Counted from the stretch's first letter, positions 34,656 through 45,871 are shown. The stretch is DNA of 64,000 nucleotides from Phoma sp. XZ068 (GCA_004835665.1 RBKR01000009.1:248001-312000), one strand, 5' to 3'. Notes: generated by a model from the letters alone, not told the origin. Numbers and translations are program-made.

Positions 34656-35341
34656 ATGGCAAGGACTACCAAAAGAGTCAGGTTTTCCAAAACCGCTCTT
34701 GTTTACACTTTGCCATCACTCCCACAGCTCCATCCCACCCTACCTTCACCTCTGGGCAATCCACCAGTAAGCCACCTAAACCTGTATCCGGCACGCATAT
34801 TAATTCATTCCAGTCACTATCGCTTTCTATGGCTACCGCCGGTCCTAAATCTTATGACGATCAAGCTTCGGTCACGACAAGCCAGTTAGACAACTTGGAG
34901 CGTGGTACCAGTCCGTCAATGGTTGGCAGCGACATTGCCGAAATCCACAGATCCGACCTTTTCTGTGTCCAGTGCCACCATCAAAGCACCGGCTCTCAAG
35001 ATTCGTCAGCCCTCCGCTTAATTAACAAAAGCCTTACTTCGGTGACGAATTCAGCAAGACACACAACGGATACGGCACTCAGACCCTTGACGCCGGCCGA
35101 AGTGGAGCTCATGAACCGCAGAACAAATATGCTATGGAGCATTGTCACCATATTTGTATTAGGGCTGCTGCACGGAACCATGCCCAAAACCCCGACTACT
35201 CGCTTTGAATGGTGCTTTTTGGGTATGGTCATTATGTTTTTTCTAGCTTTGGGCGTTCTTGTCGTTCAGCAAGTGTCGTTTGACCCTCGTACACGTCGCT
35301 CATCCAAGGGAAGAAGGGGTTTTAGAGTACTGTTGCTTTAA
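34656..35341 (+). CDS. hypothetical small two-helix membrane protein
   Basis: Predicted 212 residues in two exons (intron 34767-34813, phase 0). Exon 1 begins MARTTKRVRFSKT, basic. The middle is Ser/Thr-rich and soluble, with a short CVQC pair. The end has two hydrophobic segments (MLWSIVTIFVLGLLHG and CFLGMVIMFFLALGVLVVQQ) separated by a short polar loop, then a basic tail. The pair of helices suggests a hairpin or two-span endomembrane protein. I recognise no family. If the first exon is not used, translation could begin at the in-frame Met at 34829. It is divergent from the broken esterase, whose lost 5' end may have overlapped this promoter. Confidence 0.6.
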
Positions 35342-35751
35342 TAGGACAGTTTGAGCTTGTTGCTAGAACGGTAGTGATGCACTGAGCAGGCGAGTGAACA
35401 TAAGTTTAATATGGTTTCGATATGGATCTACATTTGAATTGTTGAATTGTGATAATTGATTATGAATGACCTGAACCCTTTGAGCCCAGGGGTATCTTTA
35501 TGCTCATTCGCCTAACGCCAGCTATTGTGCTCAAACTTAAGAACGTCACCGAGATCCTCAGATCGCTCTGAGGTAACATGGGAAGGAGTAAATGGATCGA
35601 CAACCACGACAAAGGCGACGCGCTTCGGTCTGTCGGCCGACTGGCACGAAAAATGGCACAAACCGTGGCCAGAGCATAGTTGGCATGGCTGCTGCGAGAT
35701 ATCAACGTGAGATGCGGAAGGCGCAGATTCCGAGGTGCGTGTAGGCTCCGT
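35342..35751. other. 3' intergenic region between convergent genes
   Basis: Ends of the membrane-protein gene (plus) and the cyclin gene (minus). No gene seen. Confidence 0.45.
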
Positions 35752-36815
35752 CTAGCCGTCTAACTCGCCCTCTTCGCTGCCCCTTTCTGTTGCGTTGCCA
35801 GTCCCATTCGCGGCTGGTTGGCTCTGGCTGAGCTCTTGGCTGGTCATTTGTACACCTTCCATACTGCGCGGTGTGTCGCCAAAGTCGATGCCGTCGTCGG
35901 GTGATCTAAGCCCAGAGTACTTATTTACATCCTCATCCTTGTCTGGAGTTCTCTCGTATATGTCTGCCATGAGATTGCAGGCTCTCCTGATATCGCGCAG
36001 CTTGACATGCTGGATCTCCCACCAGGGCTTGCCGTCATCATCATCCAGACTGACCTCAGCCATACGAGCTCCGCAGTACAGGGATGCTGCTGCAATGGTG
36101 CGCGAGTCAAATAACAGACACATTTGTGTGAGGGCCGAGTCGGCTAAGAAAGCCCAGGCCGAGTTGCGCAGCTTCTTGTTGTGTTCGACGCCGTAGTACT
36201 TCATCATATCATACATGGTCTTGTATGGCGATTCGACGTTCAGGTCGAAGCATAAGCTCTCCAGTAGTACGTCCTCGCTATACAAGATTGTGTCTCGCCA
36301 TTTCCAGAAGTCCTTGGTTTGTTCGTCGACGAGTTTGTTCGGGTCCTTGAGCGCAACTCGCACACATGCCACGACCAACTCCTTCATCTTCCGGCAATTT
36401 TCCTCGACCTTTGTGGCTAGGAAAAGCGCAGTCGCAGCAACTTGCTACTAGTATGTTAGACCTATTCAGATAATTACACGCTCCCTCGTACGACACTTAC
36501 GTAGTGATGTAGTGGTTTATAACCAGGCTTCGGCTTCAAGCTGTTTCTCATGAGGTACCGGTTGAAGAAGACGGCGGCTGTGCTAAGAGTTGTTTGCGGG
36601 AGCTTGAGCATCATGCCCACTTGTAATATGAAGTTGACGCCTTTCCGCCGTAATGTACGCTCTTCCTCTGCGGGCATACCCTCCACTATTGAGGGTGCTT
36701 GCAGAAGCTCATCTTCGTGAAAGATCCATTGTTGTTCTGCTTCAACCACTGCCGGCGGTGGCGGACGTGGGCGCTCGCGTCTCGGCGGATGTGTTGTGCT
36801 TGCTGCTGACACCAT
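35752..36815 (-). CDS. cyclin K/Pch1-like cyclin (P-TEFb-type, transcriptional)
   Basis: Regulatory subunit for a CDK9/CDK12-type kinase acting on the RNA polymerase II C-terminal domain, in the nucleus. 335 residues in two exons (intron 36445-36500), close to the length of fission yeast Pch1. The first cyclin box runs about residues 45-140: EERTLRRKGVNFILQVGMMLKLP, then AAVFFNRYLMRNSLK and, across the splice, HHYQVAATALFLATKVEENCRKMKEL, the conserved core. A long insert and second box (about 150-270) include YSEDVLLESLCFDLNVESPYKTM. The C-terminal tail is acidic and Ser-rich. The start at 36815 leaves a short Pro/Arg-rich leader. It could instead be a Ctk2-like cyclin; the overall layout favours the cyclin K/T branch. 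Confidence 0.85.
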
Positions 36816-37328
36816 CGCCGGGGGCCTTGCAGCGAGATTATCGTTTGCGACGCACGGTACGATCAGGGCCTACCCAGAGCGCAAACTGAGTGTTGATCGT
36901 TGAGGCAAAAAGTGTCTAAACAGTGCGTAAGATGTTGGTACAGCCACACGGTGGTGTTGTTGCGTATGGGTCGGGGCGGGGTTATCGTTGTGTGGTGTTG
37001 AAGGAATGAATGGCTTCACGATTGACGTTGTCAGTGCTCTCTTCCGCGGCGATCGAGCAAGGGTTCATTGCCAAGACGAGGCTGACGAACGCCTGCAAAC
37101 GCATGCAAGTGTCGCGAAACCTTCTCCAAACATCGTGAGCACCACAAAGGAATATATCTGAACTTCACGACCATCCCTCAGCTTGTCGTTTGTGAGACCT
37201 ATTTGATTCATGGAAAAGCTTGCCTCCACAGTAGAACGACACTATCCTTCCGCGTGACGCGTGACTTGTGTGGCGCGCGGGGAACCCACAACACGTCAAA
37301 CACCACATCACTACACCTCAACGCCACA
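36816..37328. other. intergenic region left of the transposase
   Basis: Contains the cyclin promoter. I searched by eye for a terminal inverted repeat matching the right flank of the transposase and found none convincing. Frame sequence before the transposase Met at 37329 is open to about 37203 but has no ATG. Confidence 0.4.
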
Positions 37329-38886
37329 ATGTCGATAGAGGCTGCCCTTCAAGAGATAGCTGCGTTGAAACCTGGGGAAGATATATGTTACGCTGCAGTC
37401 GCTAGAAAATATGGTGTTGCGCGGTGCACGTTGGCGCGGCGGCACAAGGCGATATCAACGTCAATAGCAGAAAAGAATATTAGCCAACAGAAGCTCACCC
37501 CACAAAAAGAGCAGGACCTTATCAAGGATATAGAAGCGCTTATCACGCGCCATTTACCTCCTACACGAGAGATGATCCGAAATTTCGCGTCAGCAAAAGC
37601 TCATGAGCAAGTGAGCGAAACTTGGGTTTCCCGTTTTATCAAAAGGCACAACATCCATCTCATCTCTCAGGGGAGCACGGGAACGGAAAGCAATCGCCAC
37701 CAAGCTGATTCAAGTGAAAAATACAAACTCTATTTTGACCTGTTGCAGCAGAAAGTCAAACAGTACAAGGTGCAAGCGCGTAACACATATACAATGGATG
37801 AGAGGGGATTCCTGATCAGTAACACCACCAGGGCAAGACGCGTGTTCAGCAAACAGATGTGGGAAAGAAATGAGGTCGGAGAACCACTTCAAGATGGCAA
37901 TTGTAACGAATGGGTTGCACTCCTAGCATGTGTATGTGCTGATGGATCAGCTCCGCCACCAGTCCTTGTTAACCACACTGCCGGTGATGACCTGCAACGA
38001 AGCTGGATAGAGGCAATCAGTCCAGTTGACCACGCTGCCTTCACTATACCATCATCTTCTGGCTGGAACGAGGAATATATGGCCGTTCCCTGGCTCGAGA
38101 CGCTGTTTGATCGATTCACCAAGGCCAAAGCAGGACGATCCTATCGGCTTCTTATAGTAGACGGCCACGGCAGTTATCTGACAATGAAGTTCATCAACTA
38201 CTGTGACCGAAATCGGATCATCCTGGCCATCTTTCCTCCTCACTCCACTTACACGCTTCAACCGCTTCATGTGGAAATGTTCGACTCGTTGTCACATGCT
38301 TACACAGAGGAGCTATCAACAGCCCTTCAGAAGAGCCAGCAACTCTCGGATATCAAGAAGGGTGCCTTCTTTCCCCTATTCTGGAAGGCCTGGGAGGGGA
38401 CTTTCACTAAGACACGAATACTCAGATCCTTTGAAGTCACCGGGATCTCGCCTCTAAATCCCCATGTTATACTCGACAGGTTTGCCAGTAGAGGTCCAGA
38501 GCAACAAGAGTCTCCGGAAAGCTCCATCACGTCGGCACTGGGTGGGGTGGATCCTTTCGAAATAGAGCGCCTCATACGGACTTTGGTGAAGGATCCGAAT
38601 AAACGCGAGATTCGGAAGCTCATCCGTACAGTACATCACATGGCAGCCAAATGTGAGCGACTCTACAGTGAGCATCAGCAGCTCAAGGCGATAATTGAGG
38701 CTGAAACGAGCAACAAGAGGAAGCGCAGACAGCCAGGAGGAAGAGTTCGAAAACCCTAAGATTGCTTAGCATTTGCATGTCGGCAAGGCGCATGAGGATA
38801 GAGTAGCTTTGGAGAAGTGTTGCGCAGCAGCGGTGGCCATGGCAGCGGAGGATGAACAGGAAGCTGAAACACAGTGTGAAAGGTAA
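37329..38886 (+). mobile_element. pogo/Fot1-type (Tc1-mariner superfamily) transposase, degenerate
   Basis: An intact 476-residue frame (37329-38759) contains, in order, a Psq-type helix-turn-helix (about 5-50, with ICYAAVARKYGVARCTLARR), a CENP-B-type HTH (about 58-120, ending in WVSRFIKRH) and a DDE domain (about 150-360). The first Asp lies in TMDERGF (37797-37799) and the second in LLIVDGHGSY (38160-38162). At the third position the family has QPLD but here reads QPLH (CAT at 38268-38270), so the triad is Asp-Asp-His. After the stop, a +1 frame (38770-38886) still encodes the expected Ala/Glu-rich coiled tail (GKAHEDRVALEK), so the original C-terminus was cut off by a frame change near 38760. 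Terminal repeats and TA duplications were not found by eye. An immobile fossil, or less likely a DNA-binding protein in domestication. Confidence 0.85.
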
Positions 38887-40037
38887 AATGTGACATACTA
38901 TAGCTATGCAATTATCCTGAAAGAGTAAATAGAAGCAATGCCTTGCAGTTATCTTTACAGCTGAGCACGCAGTAAAAAGAAGGTATTGTTAGTTCTGTAG
39001 ATAAAGGCACGATTGCAAAGGCTGCCCCGGACCTGTAAACGCGTCAAGTTTTCCAATGCTTGTCTAGGGCACAAAGTTCGCTTACTCCGTGGTCACTACA
39101 GATCCACAAGGGGCCAAAGGATGTGACATCGAGGTGATGCAGGGCGCTCCTGCTAACTTAGCCCAAAGTGGAAATCTAAGTGGTTTGTCAACGTCACGAC
39201 TTTACGCGCGACCGTGTTCACGCGTCGCACCAACGCCAACTCCCAACCAGCATTTCAACTCAGACGGATCATCGGTTGCCGGGCTAGTTTCTGATTCAAT
39301 CGACAAAATCGATCTGACATACATCGGCAATCTCAATGCCCATGCTTTGGGCCCCACAGTGTCCCTGACGCTAGCCTTTGCTCGTCGCGTGTTGACGTCG
39401 GCCAGAAATCTTTCGGGTTTGCGACTCTGGCTTCAGGACAGTTCGAGGTCATCAGCAGTGCTTCTTCTGGTTTGAAAGCAGTGCAAAAAGCCCTTCCGAA
39501 CGGCACATATGCGTTTCACAATGACAATGAGGGCCACCAACACACACATATGAATTCCAAGTGACGAGCTTCCGGTACTCCGTCTAACATCTCTATGCCA
39601 TTGACCCCATCCCTGATCATTGATGACGCAGGACCTACCTCCACAAAACAAAGACAGGATCGCAGCTACTGATAGCTCCCGCTTTAGCACACGATCTCAT
39701 CTCCTAGATCGCCATGTATCTACCCACTCGCAGCAGTCCCTGACACCTGTACGGCTGCCCTTCCGCAACGATCCTAGAGTTTCCCTCACACATCATGTTG
39801 TCATGATCTGGATCGGCATGGAGACCATGCGTAGCTGTGCCTAAGGCACTAACGATATAGTCAATGTTCAGAGTCGAGCCTTGGAGATACATGACGTACG
39901 CTTCCGAGCTCTATTAGTACTTAAACGAACGCTCCCACTCAGTTTATTCTGTGTTAACTCAACTACTGCAAAATTTCACTGCTATCTACACCAATTCTTA
40001 TTTTTCTAAAGTAAACTCAACCACCTCCCGACGCAAC
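38887..40037. other. intergenic region right of the transposase relic
   Basis: About 1.15 kb. An open frame at 39089-39475 has no domain, signal peptide or homology that I recognise. The last 100 bases, before the CHZ-like gene, are A/C/T-rich leader-like sequence. No inverted repeat pair with the left flank was found. Confidence 0.4.
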
Positions 40038-40515
40038 ATGGGTTCCGAGCAAGAGCAGGGTTATGAGAGCCGGTATGTTCCCCATGTTATAGTACCTTCG
40101 ATGTTCCTAGTAACTCTCACTGTCTTGCGTTTGGACATTGGGGAAGTAAAACGCGTGGCGGAATGCAACCTACTAAATCCTTAAATGCACCACTAACATC
40201 CGTTCAGCACCGGCCAGAGTGAGATCCGCGTTACCAAGGATGATGCTCCTCTTGAAAGGACTGAGTACAGCGACCGCGACTCCGCCGATTCCGACAGGCA
40301 GCTCGGTACGATATACACCCAAATCACCAGGTGTTAACCACAGCTGATACAGCAAAGAGCGTGACGAAGTCGATGCCATCGACGAGAGCAACATTCTAGA
40401 CGAGCGCACACGCGGTGCCGCTAAGGATTCTGGCTCCTATGCCGAGCCTGGTGACGATGAGGGCCTTGAGGGTGCGCTTGAGGGAAACGATGGTACTTCT
40501 TCTGGCCGCCAGTAG
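40038..40515 (+). CDS. CHZ1-like histone H2A.Z/H2B chaperone (small acidic CHZ-motif protein)
   Basis: Predicted 95-residue acidic protein in three exons. Exon 1 (40038-40072) gives MGSEQEQGYESR; intron 40073-40207; exon 2 (40208-40297); intron 40298-40352; exon 3 to 40515. Exon 3 has the CHZ-type core DEVDAIDESNILDERTRGAA, close to the family's E-I-D-x-S-N-I-I...R-T-R-G pattern, followed by an acidic tail. CHZ1 chaperones H2A.Z-H2B for SWR1 exchange in the nucleus. The second intron is only in phase with the CHZ core if it starts with GC (GACAG|GCAGCT). The GT five bases on (40306) gives a different tail that stops at 40399 and loses the motif. Alternatives are a real frameshift or an unnoticed exon. 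The family call rests on a short motif. Confidence 0.6.
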
Positions 40516-41088
40516 AGACGAACATATGATGTTATGATATCACGCGTCGTTTTATAGTATGTTTGATAATAAGTATTTCTGTCAAGCTCCACGTCTTCTC
40601 GCTTATAATCACTTTCATTTCCCTACGCGTCTATCATGCAAATAATTTCTCTCTCTCGCTATATTATTCGCACTCACTCTACTCTTCCTTTGAACTCACT
40701 ATGAACCCTGCTTTACACGTTGCTTGTGATTTTTTTTATTCTTCTCGATGCAACGCCGTATTGTACCTTTACACAGACGCGGATTTCACCAGTATGTAGC
40801 CCCCACGATTTTGTTATCAGGATATGAGATTCGCTTCCATATATTTCGATATTGTACAGGTGAAGGCAACCTACCTCATTCAATCCGTTTGTCTACGATG
40901 CAAATTTTATCTGCCTTTACCTTCACCTCCACGTCCACGCGCGCGCACGTACACAACAAACGCTCACGCACCCTTCTCTCACCTCATAAAGTCTCCTTCC
41001 ATGCGAATTTGCTACTATATCTCACCTGCTCTCCCAACCACGCTGCTTTTTCAACTTCTTCCAAACCACTCTTCCTCATCATATCACA
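40516..41088. other. promoter and leader of the 41089 gene
   Basis: Strongly pyrimidine-rich (CT-repeat tracts at about 40649-40690 and 40910-41085), the usual look of a constitutive fungal core promoter and long 5' leader. No gene of its own. Confidence 0.5.
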
Positions 41089-42072
41089 ATGGTGCACGGC
41101 CGCAAGTCTCGCAAGGCGCACAACGAGCAATTGGCGTTCAAGAGAGCGCACCACACTCATGTTTACATCTCTGGGCTGAAAGGCCACCACTCGCTGCAAA
41201 CAGGCCTGGCCTACTACTACCGCGGCCACTACATCTACGCCTACCCGGCCGGAAACCTGGTCGAGCCGGTTCCATACAGCACTAAGAAGGGCATCACGCT
41301 CCAGGGCGTCGTGATGCCTTCGGCGCCGAAATACGACAAGGATGCGGAGGGTTTGGTCGAGGAGGAGAGTGTCAGAGCGCTGCAGACGTTCATCGAGGGT
41401 GAGAAGAAGGCTAAGGCCGAATACGACGAGGTCAAGGCTGCAGAGACTGAGGCTGCCGAAGCACTGAAGACCTCCAGCCGCTCAGATTCGCCCGCGTTGA
41501 CAGCACCGCCCGGCACTGACGCCCTCCTGCCGTCCCCAAACTCCCTCTCAGCACTCCGTGAGAATACGCCGACTACCTTCACCCCACAGTCTGGCGCTCG
41601 TTTTCTCCCTGCCTCAGCACCTGGGAGCTGTCTCGCGTCACGCACGGCTAGTCCTTCCGGCCTGCGACTGACATCGAGTCACGTCGGACTGCCGCGTCTC
41701 GGCGCCATCAGAGGTGCATTCCACGACTTCGACTTTCCAGAAGATTCCACTCACCTGTTCACAGAAGACTCATCGCCGGCTAGTTCCCGTCCAGGATCCT
41801 CGGTCGGTTATCTCCCCGGCCTTGGAGACCATGCTCTTTCTGTGGAAGATCTGCCTCATCCTGCGGATGTTGACACCGGTGCGTGGAGGGCGCCGTGCGC
41901 TCTTCATGGTGAAGGGTGCGATGGCAGGTCGACTGAGGGACCCTGGATGACTGAGCGAACGAGGCTCGAGAGGGGGTTTGTGGAGGAGATGCCGATGATT
42001 GACACAGGTGGCCGGGTGATGGTGGATTGGGCGGCGTTGCTGAAAGAGGCGATGGCCGAGAGCAGCGAGTAA
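41089..42072 (+). CDS. hypothetical protein, function unknown
   Basis: 327 residues, single exon. The N-terminus MVHGRKSRKAHNEQLAFKRA is basic, then a His/Tyr-rich segment (HHTHVYISGLKGHHSLQTGLAYYYRGHYIYAYPAG) that looks like a folded strand-rich module, a KAKAEYDEVKAAETEAAEAL helix, and a Ser/Pro-rich disordered half. The C-terminus ends in a short hydrophobic helix (VDWAALLKEAMAE). No signal peptide, no membrane helix. I recognise no family. Base composition and codon use look like the neighbouring genes, and the frame lacks lesions. Strong pyrimidine-rich leader upstream suggests steady expression, as inference. Confidence 0.65.
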   Translation: MVHGRKSRKAHNEQLAFKRAHHTHVYISGLKGHHSLQTGLAYYYRGHYIYAYPAGNLVEPVPYSTKKGITLQGVVMPSAPKYDKDAEGLVEEESVRALQTFIEGEKKAKAEYDEVKAAETEAAEALKTSSRSDSPALTAPPGTDALLPSPNSLSALRENTPTTFTPQSGARFLPASAPGSCLASRTASPSGLRLTSSHVGLPRLGAIRGAFHDFDFPEDSTHLFTEDSSPASSRPGSSVGYLPGLGDHALSVEDLPHPADVDTGAWRAPCALHGEGCDGRSTEGPWMTERTRLERGFVEEMPMIDTGGRVMVDWAALLKEAMAESSE

Positions 42073-42249
42073 TGTTGTTGGTACACTCCTTGAGAGCTCT
42101 GGATAACTTTTCCGCATAAGCGTGGAGTTCAGGATAGAAGTTTATAGTGTTGGGTGTCCCGAATTGAACAACACTCGTGAGCGCGACGAAATACTCTGTA
42201 CAATACTTCTTGAATTAGTACGTTCTAGCTACCACCATATGCCACGCAC

Positions 42250-43584
42250 TCAATTCTCTGGGAACAAATGCCGCAGAATTAGACCATATGCCTCCGCACC
42301 CTGTACCAACTCCTTCTGTGTCAACTGCTCGTTGGGTGTGTGCGCTACCTCAATCGTGCCAGGTCCGTACAAATATCTCTTGTCAACCTGCGGCAACGAC
42401 GGGATATCCGTACCGTAGAAAACAGGCGCTTCATCCAATCCAGGCACACCTGTATCCAAGATCTGGGCTGGATAGAAGAAAGGGCTAAAGGTAGCGTTAA
42501 AGGTTCCATTCTTCTCCTCAACCTCTTGGATGATAGGCGCAATCATGCCGGCAATCATGTCGCGTACTACCTCCACAGACCCATTTTCACTGCGGGCAAT
42601 TCGAATTGACACTCCCGCTGTTGCGTTTGGCGCGATAACATTACTCGCAAGGCCACCACGAATCGTCCCGACATTGAGAGTGGAAGGTCCCAAACTGTCG
42701 CTGCGAGGCAATGCTGGCTCAAGCCTGTTCATCGCCACGATAGCCTCGGACAGGTAGTTGATCGCACTCAGTCCGAGCTGAGGATACGCTGAATGTGCAG
42801 ATCGGCCAACAACATTAAGAGTCAAGCCTAGGACACCCTTGTGTCCAGTTGCGAGCTTTCCTTCAGTTGGTTCACCAAAGATGCCTGCGCGGAAAGTGGC
42901 ATTCGAGGCGTATTCTGCAAAGGCTATCATGCCGTCGCCGCCGGTTTCTTCACCGACTACGAAGAGGAGACCTACAGAGGGATTGTCATCTCGGGATGCG
43001 AGGAATTTTTCAGTCGCGATGATCATGGTTGCGACAGGACCCTTGGCGTCGACACTTCCTCGACCAAAGTGGTAAGTGGTGCCATTCTCTTCACGAGTCT
43101 CGAACGGAATGAATGGAGGTACCTGGGAGCCTTATTAGCATAAGAATTACTTCCTAGGTTAAGAAAACGGTAGACATACAGTATCAATGTGGCTAGAAAT
43201 CAGAACTTCAGGCCAACTGCCATTGTCCCGAATTGCTTGAGGATAGGCGAAGATATTGAAGCGGCCTTCAGCTCCGGCAGTGACCGGAACTCTCTCGACA
43301 TAGTAACCCTTTCCGCTCAGATACTCCTCCAGCCATTCCGCACACTCAATCTCATCGTCTGAAATCGATGGAATGTTGACCAAATCCCCGTGCAGCTTGT
43401 AGAGGGCTTCAGTCTCCTCTGTTGTCAAAGAAGCTGTGGAGGCAGTTGGTGACGAGCTTGTTGCAATGGTTGTTGCTGTAACAGTCACCCCAGATGCGGA
43501 ACTCGGCGTCTGATTTTGAGCTTGAGGTGCTGCAGACACCAAAGGAATGGCCAACAACCCGAACACGGATGCGAGGAGCTTCAT
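42250..43584 (-). CDS. secreted M20-family metallopeptidase (carboxypeptidase/deacetylase-like)
   Basis: Zinc-dependent exopeptidase of the M20 family (as in acetylornithine deacetylase and carboxypeptidase S), 425 residues in two exons (intron 43123-43179). A signal peptide (about 1-18) and a Ser/Thr-rich linker precede the catalytic domain. Metal ligands are visible: His in SSHIDTVPPF, bridging Asp in GRGSVDAKG, the Glu pair in VVGEETGGDG (general base and ligand), Asp/Glu in FGEPTEGK, and His near the end in EVAHTPNE. The central GHKGVLGLTLNVVGRSAHSAYPQ matches the dimerisation lid. Secretion suggests extracellular or vacuolar peptide degradation. The start at 43584 was chosen because the longer frame to 43638 destroys the signal peptide. 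Confidence 0.9.
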
Positions 43585-44364
43585 GATGCTGGGAATTGGT
43601 CGGCAGAAGATGAGCGGGTAGCACAGCCGGAACTCCAAGGAATTGCGAGCAACTTATACGGAGTACCGTACCTTGCCAATACCGAGCTCATGCCGAGTTA
43701 GTCGGGAAAGTTGGAGAACGTCGTCATTCGAGTGCTGCGATAGCAGGGGATCTTCATGCTTGGAAGGACGTGGTAAAGCTTGGCCGAAATTGCCGATAAA
43801 CGCTCGGAAAGACTCAATGTTCCCTGCAACGATATTGATATTTTGCCTTGTGGTTAATTCACAATCGCAACTATAAAGTTTCGTATTTTCCGGTATCGAC
43901 ATTATTTACAGCTCTTCATTTTCAGATCTCTATCATCGAAGTGCTGTGAGCAAGTTTACAGTCGAGATAAGTAGCGGCATCCAAGAATTGCCAAGACTTG
44001 GCTATCGCGAGTATCGCCGCGCTGTTGACGAGAAGAGGTGCGAAAGTGGGAGGTGGGACATGTTCGGACGACAAGGTTCGATGACGGAAGCGGGGTGGTG
44101 ATGAGAAGGTTCTTGGCTGCCAAGGTAGTAGTATGTAACTCTTTTAGCCGTGGTGTATCTTTCGACTTCAGTCAACCAAAATACATACACATACGATCGT
44201 GTTATTTGTAGCTGTTGGGCTTAGAAACGCTAATTTGCAATACTATCTGTTACAAGAAGGGTATTTGTCATACATAAAGTCTGCCAGAGTTCAACTCGCG
44301 GTGAAGTCAACATATTGTCAATCACCCAGTCAGTTGGATGCGGGTGCACCGGTCGAAGCATGCA
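43585..44364. other. intergenic region between two minus-strand genes
   Basis: Carries the promoter of the peptidase gene and the 3' end of the zinc-finger gene. Short open frames lack features. Confidence 0.45.
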
Positions 44365-45518
44365 CTACTCATCAGCGGCGGCGGCCTTCTTCCTGCTCCT
44401 TTCTTGATTAGCATATATCCAGATTGGTTTTCCACGACGGGGCGTACCTCTTCTGTGGTGCCTTGGCAGCAACGTTCTGAGCAGCCTTCTTGCCGCGCTT
44501 TGGCTTGGGAGCTTCTTCCTCGTCCTCTTCAGCTTCATCGTCTTTCTCCGGCTGGTTCGCGGGCTCAGCCTCATCCTTGTTACGGATGGCGGCATTCTTT
44601 GTTTGGGCCTGGGCCTTGGTCAATTTCTTGGGCGGAGCCTCATCCTCGTCGTCTTCCTCTTTGTATTCAACTTTCTTGCCACGGGGAGCCCTAGCCTTCT
44701 TTGGAGCAGGAGCCTCATCTTCGTCGGCCTCCTTTTTGACAGGACGTCCACGCTTCTTGGGAGCAGGGGCATCTTCAGTGTCATCCTCCTTCTTAGTGGC
44801 TTTAGAACCTTTCTTTTTCGGGGCTGGGACATCATCCTCCTCCTCATCGTCAGCCTTAGCCTTCTTACCGCGCTTCTTCTTAGGCTTGTCGTCAAGATCT
44901 TCGCCGTCCTCCTTCGCCTTCTTCTTCAGCTCAGCTTTGGTGAGGCGCATACCGCTGCGGCCGTCTCGGTTGGCCTCGACGTCCTAGGTAGTCAGTATGT
45001 GCCTGTAAACTTATGCTGCTGTCATTTGATCAACTTACACCCTTCCAGTCCTCGTCAGGCACGTGGCCGTTCTTCAGCGCAAAATCGACCTTCTTCTGGT
45101 ACTCTTCAGGAAGCTCATCGTAGCCATCGACCATCTCTGTGTCGCCTCCCGATGTCTCGATCAGGTTGTCGATCTGCTTGGGTGTGACACAACCCCTAGT
45201 GAGGTTAGCTTGTTGAGGTACATGATTATCTTCGGTGCATATCAAGTCGTCATACGTTGCATGCTGAAGACACAGGACTCTGAGAAGATGAAACATACCA
45301 ATGCTTGTACTGCCATGATTGATGTTCTTGGATGGTGACCTGGATGGCATAGCGAAACTCGCCCTTCATAATCTTGACTCCAGCGGACTTGCATTCTTTG
45401 TTGATGCAACCAGCACCTGCAATATGAATGAGATCACCATGTGGTTGGAAAACGCGTCCCTCTAGCAAGTCGGTCACTTACGGTTGTTTGGTGATGCCTC
45501 GACGCGGTAAACACCCAT
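44365..45518 (-). CDS. PARP-type zinc-finger nuclear protein
   Basis: Likely DNA-break or chromatin-associated nuclear protein with an N-terminal zf-PARP domain and no catalytic PARP domain. 293 residues in five exons (introns 45417-45481, 45196-45298, 44984-45038 and 44399-44447). The finger (about 1-85) starts MGVYRVEASPNNR and has Cys ligands in AGCINKECKS and, after a spacer, KHWGCVTP. A conserved helical extension follows (PKQIDNLIETSGGDTEMVDGYDELPEEYQ). From about residue 120 the protein is Lys/Glu/Pro-rich, with several AT-hook-like KKRGRP and nuclear-localisation stretches, ending SRKKAAAADE. The finger binds strand breaks in PARP1; here that is inferred. Divergent from the mitochondrial protein gene at 45872. 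Confidence 0.85.
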
Positions 45519-45871
45519 CTTTGCGGAGAAGCTTTGTATGCAATTGCGTCAGATGTGAGCTAAGCTGTCAGTTCAGGATACACGCTCAGCGTTGTGGTGG
45601 AGCTCAAAAGCGAGACGAGAAAAAACCAGCTGCAATGATCAGCTTTGGGGCGCGACAGGAGACGCAGAATGATTTAAATAGCAAACAAAGAGTTTTGTTT
45701 GGAGCTCCAATGTTCCTAGGCAGATATCAGGGTCAGGCTGCAGGCACGCGCTATGACGCGCTTGCTACGGCGGGCCGCTAGACCGCGAATCGTCACCGTC
45801 ATGGAAAAAGTTCCCAGCCAACACCTCAAGCGCATGCATTCACTCTCACCATTCTGGCCGCTTATTCCTCA
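45519..45871. other. shared divergent promoter
   Basis: 353 bases separate the start codons of the PARP-type zinc-finger gene (minus) and the large mitochondrial-protein gene (plus), so the promoters are shared or back to back. No further feature is evident. Confidence 0.5.

Noticed and set aside
37100..39100. Terminal inverted repeats of the transposase element
   Set aside because: Shared TGACGCGT-like words on both sides are differently spaced and match too poorly to be terminal repeats.
39089..39475. Open frame of 128 residues right of the transposase
   Set aside because: No domain, no signal peptide, no splice context, composition not gene-like.
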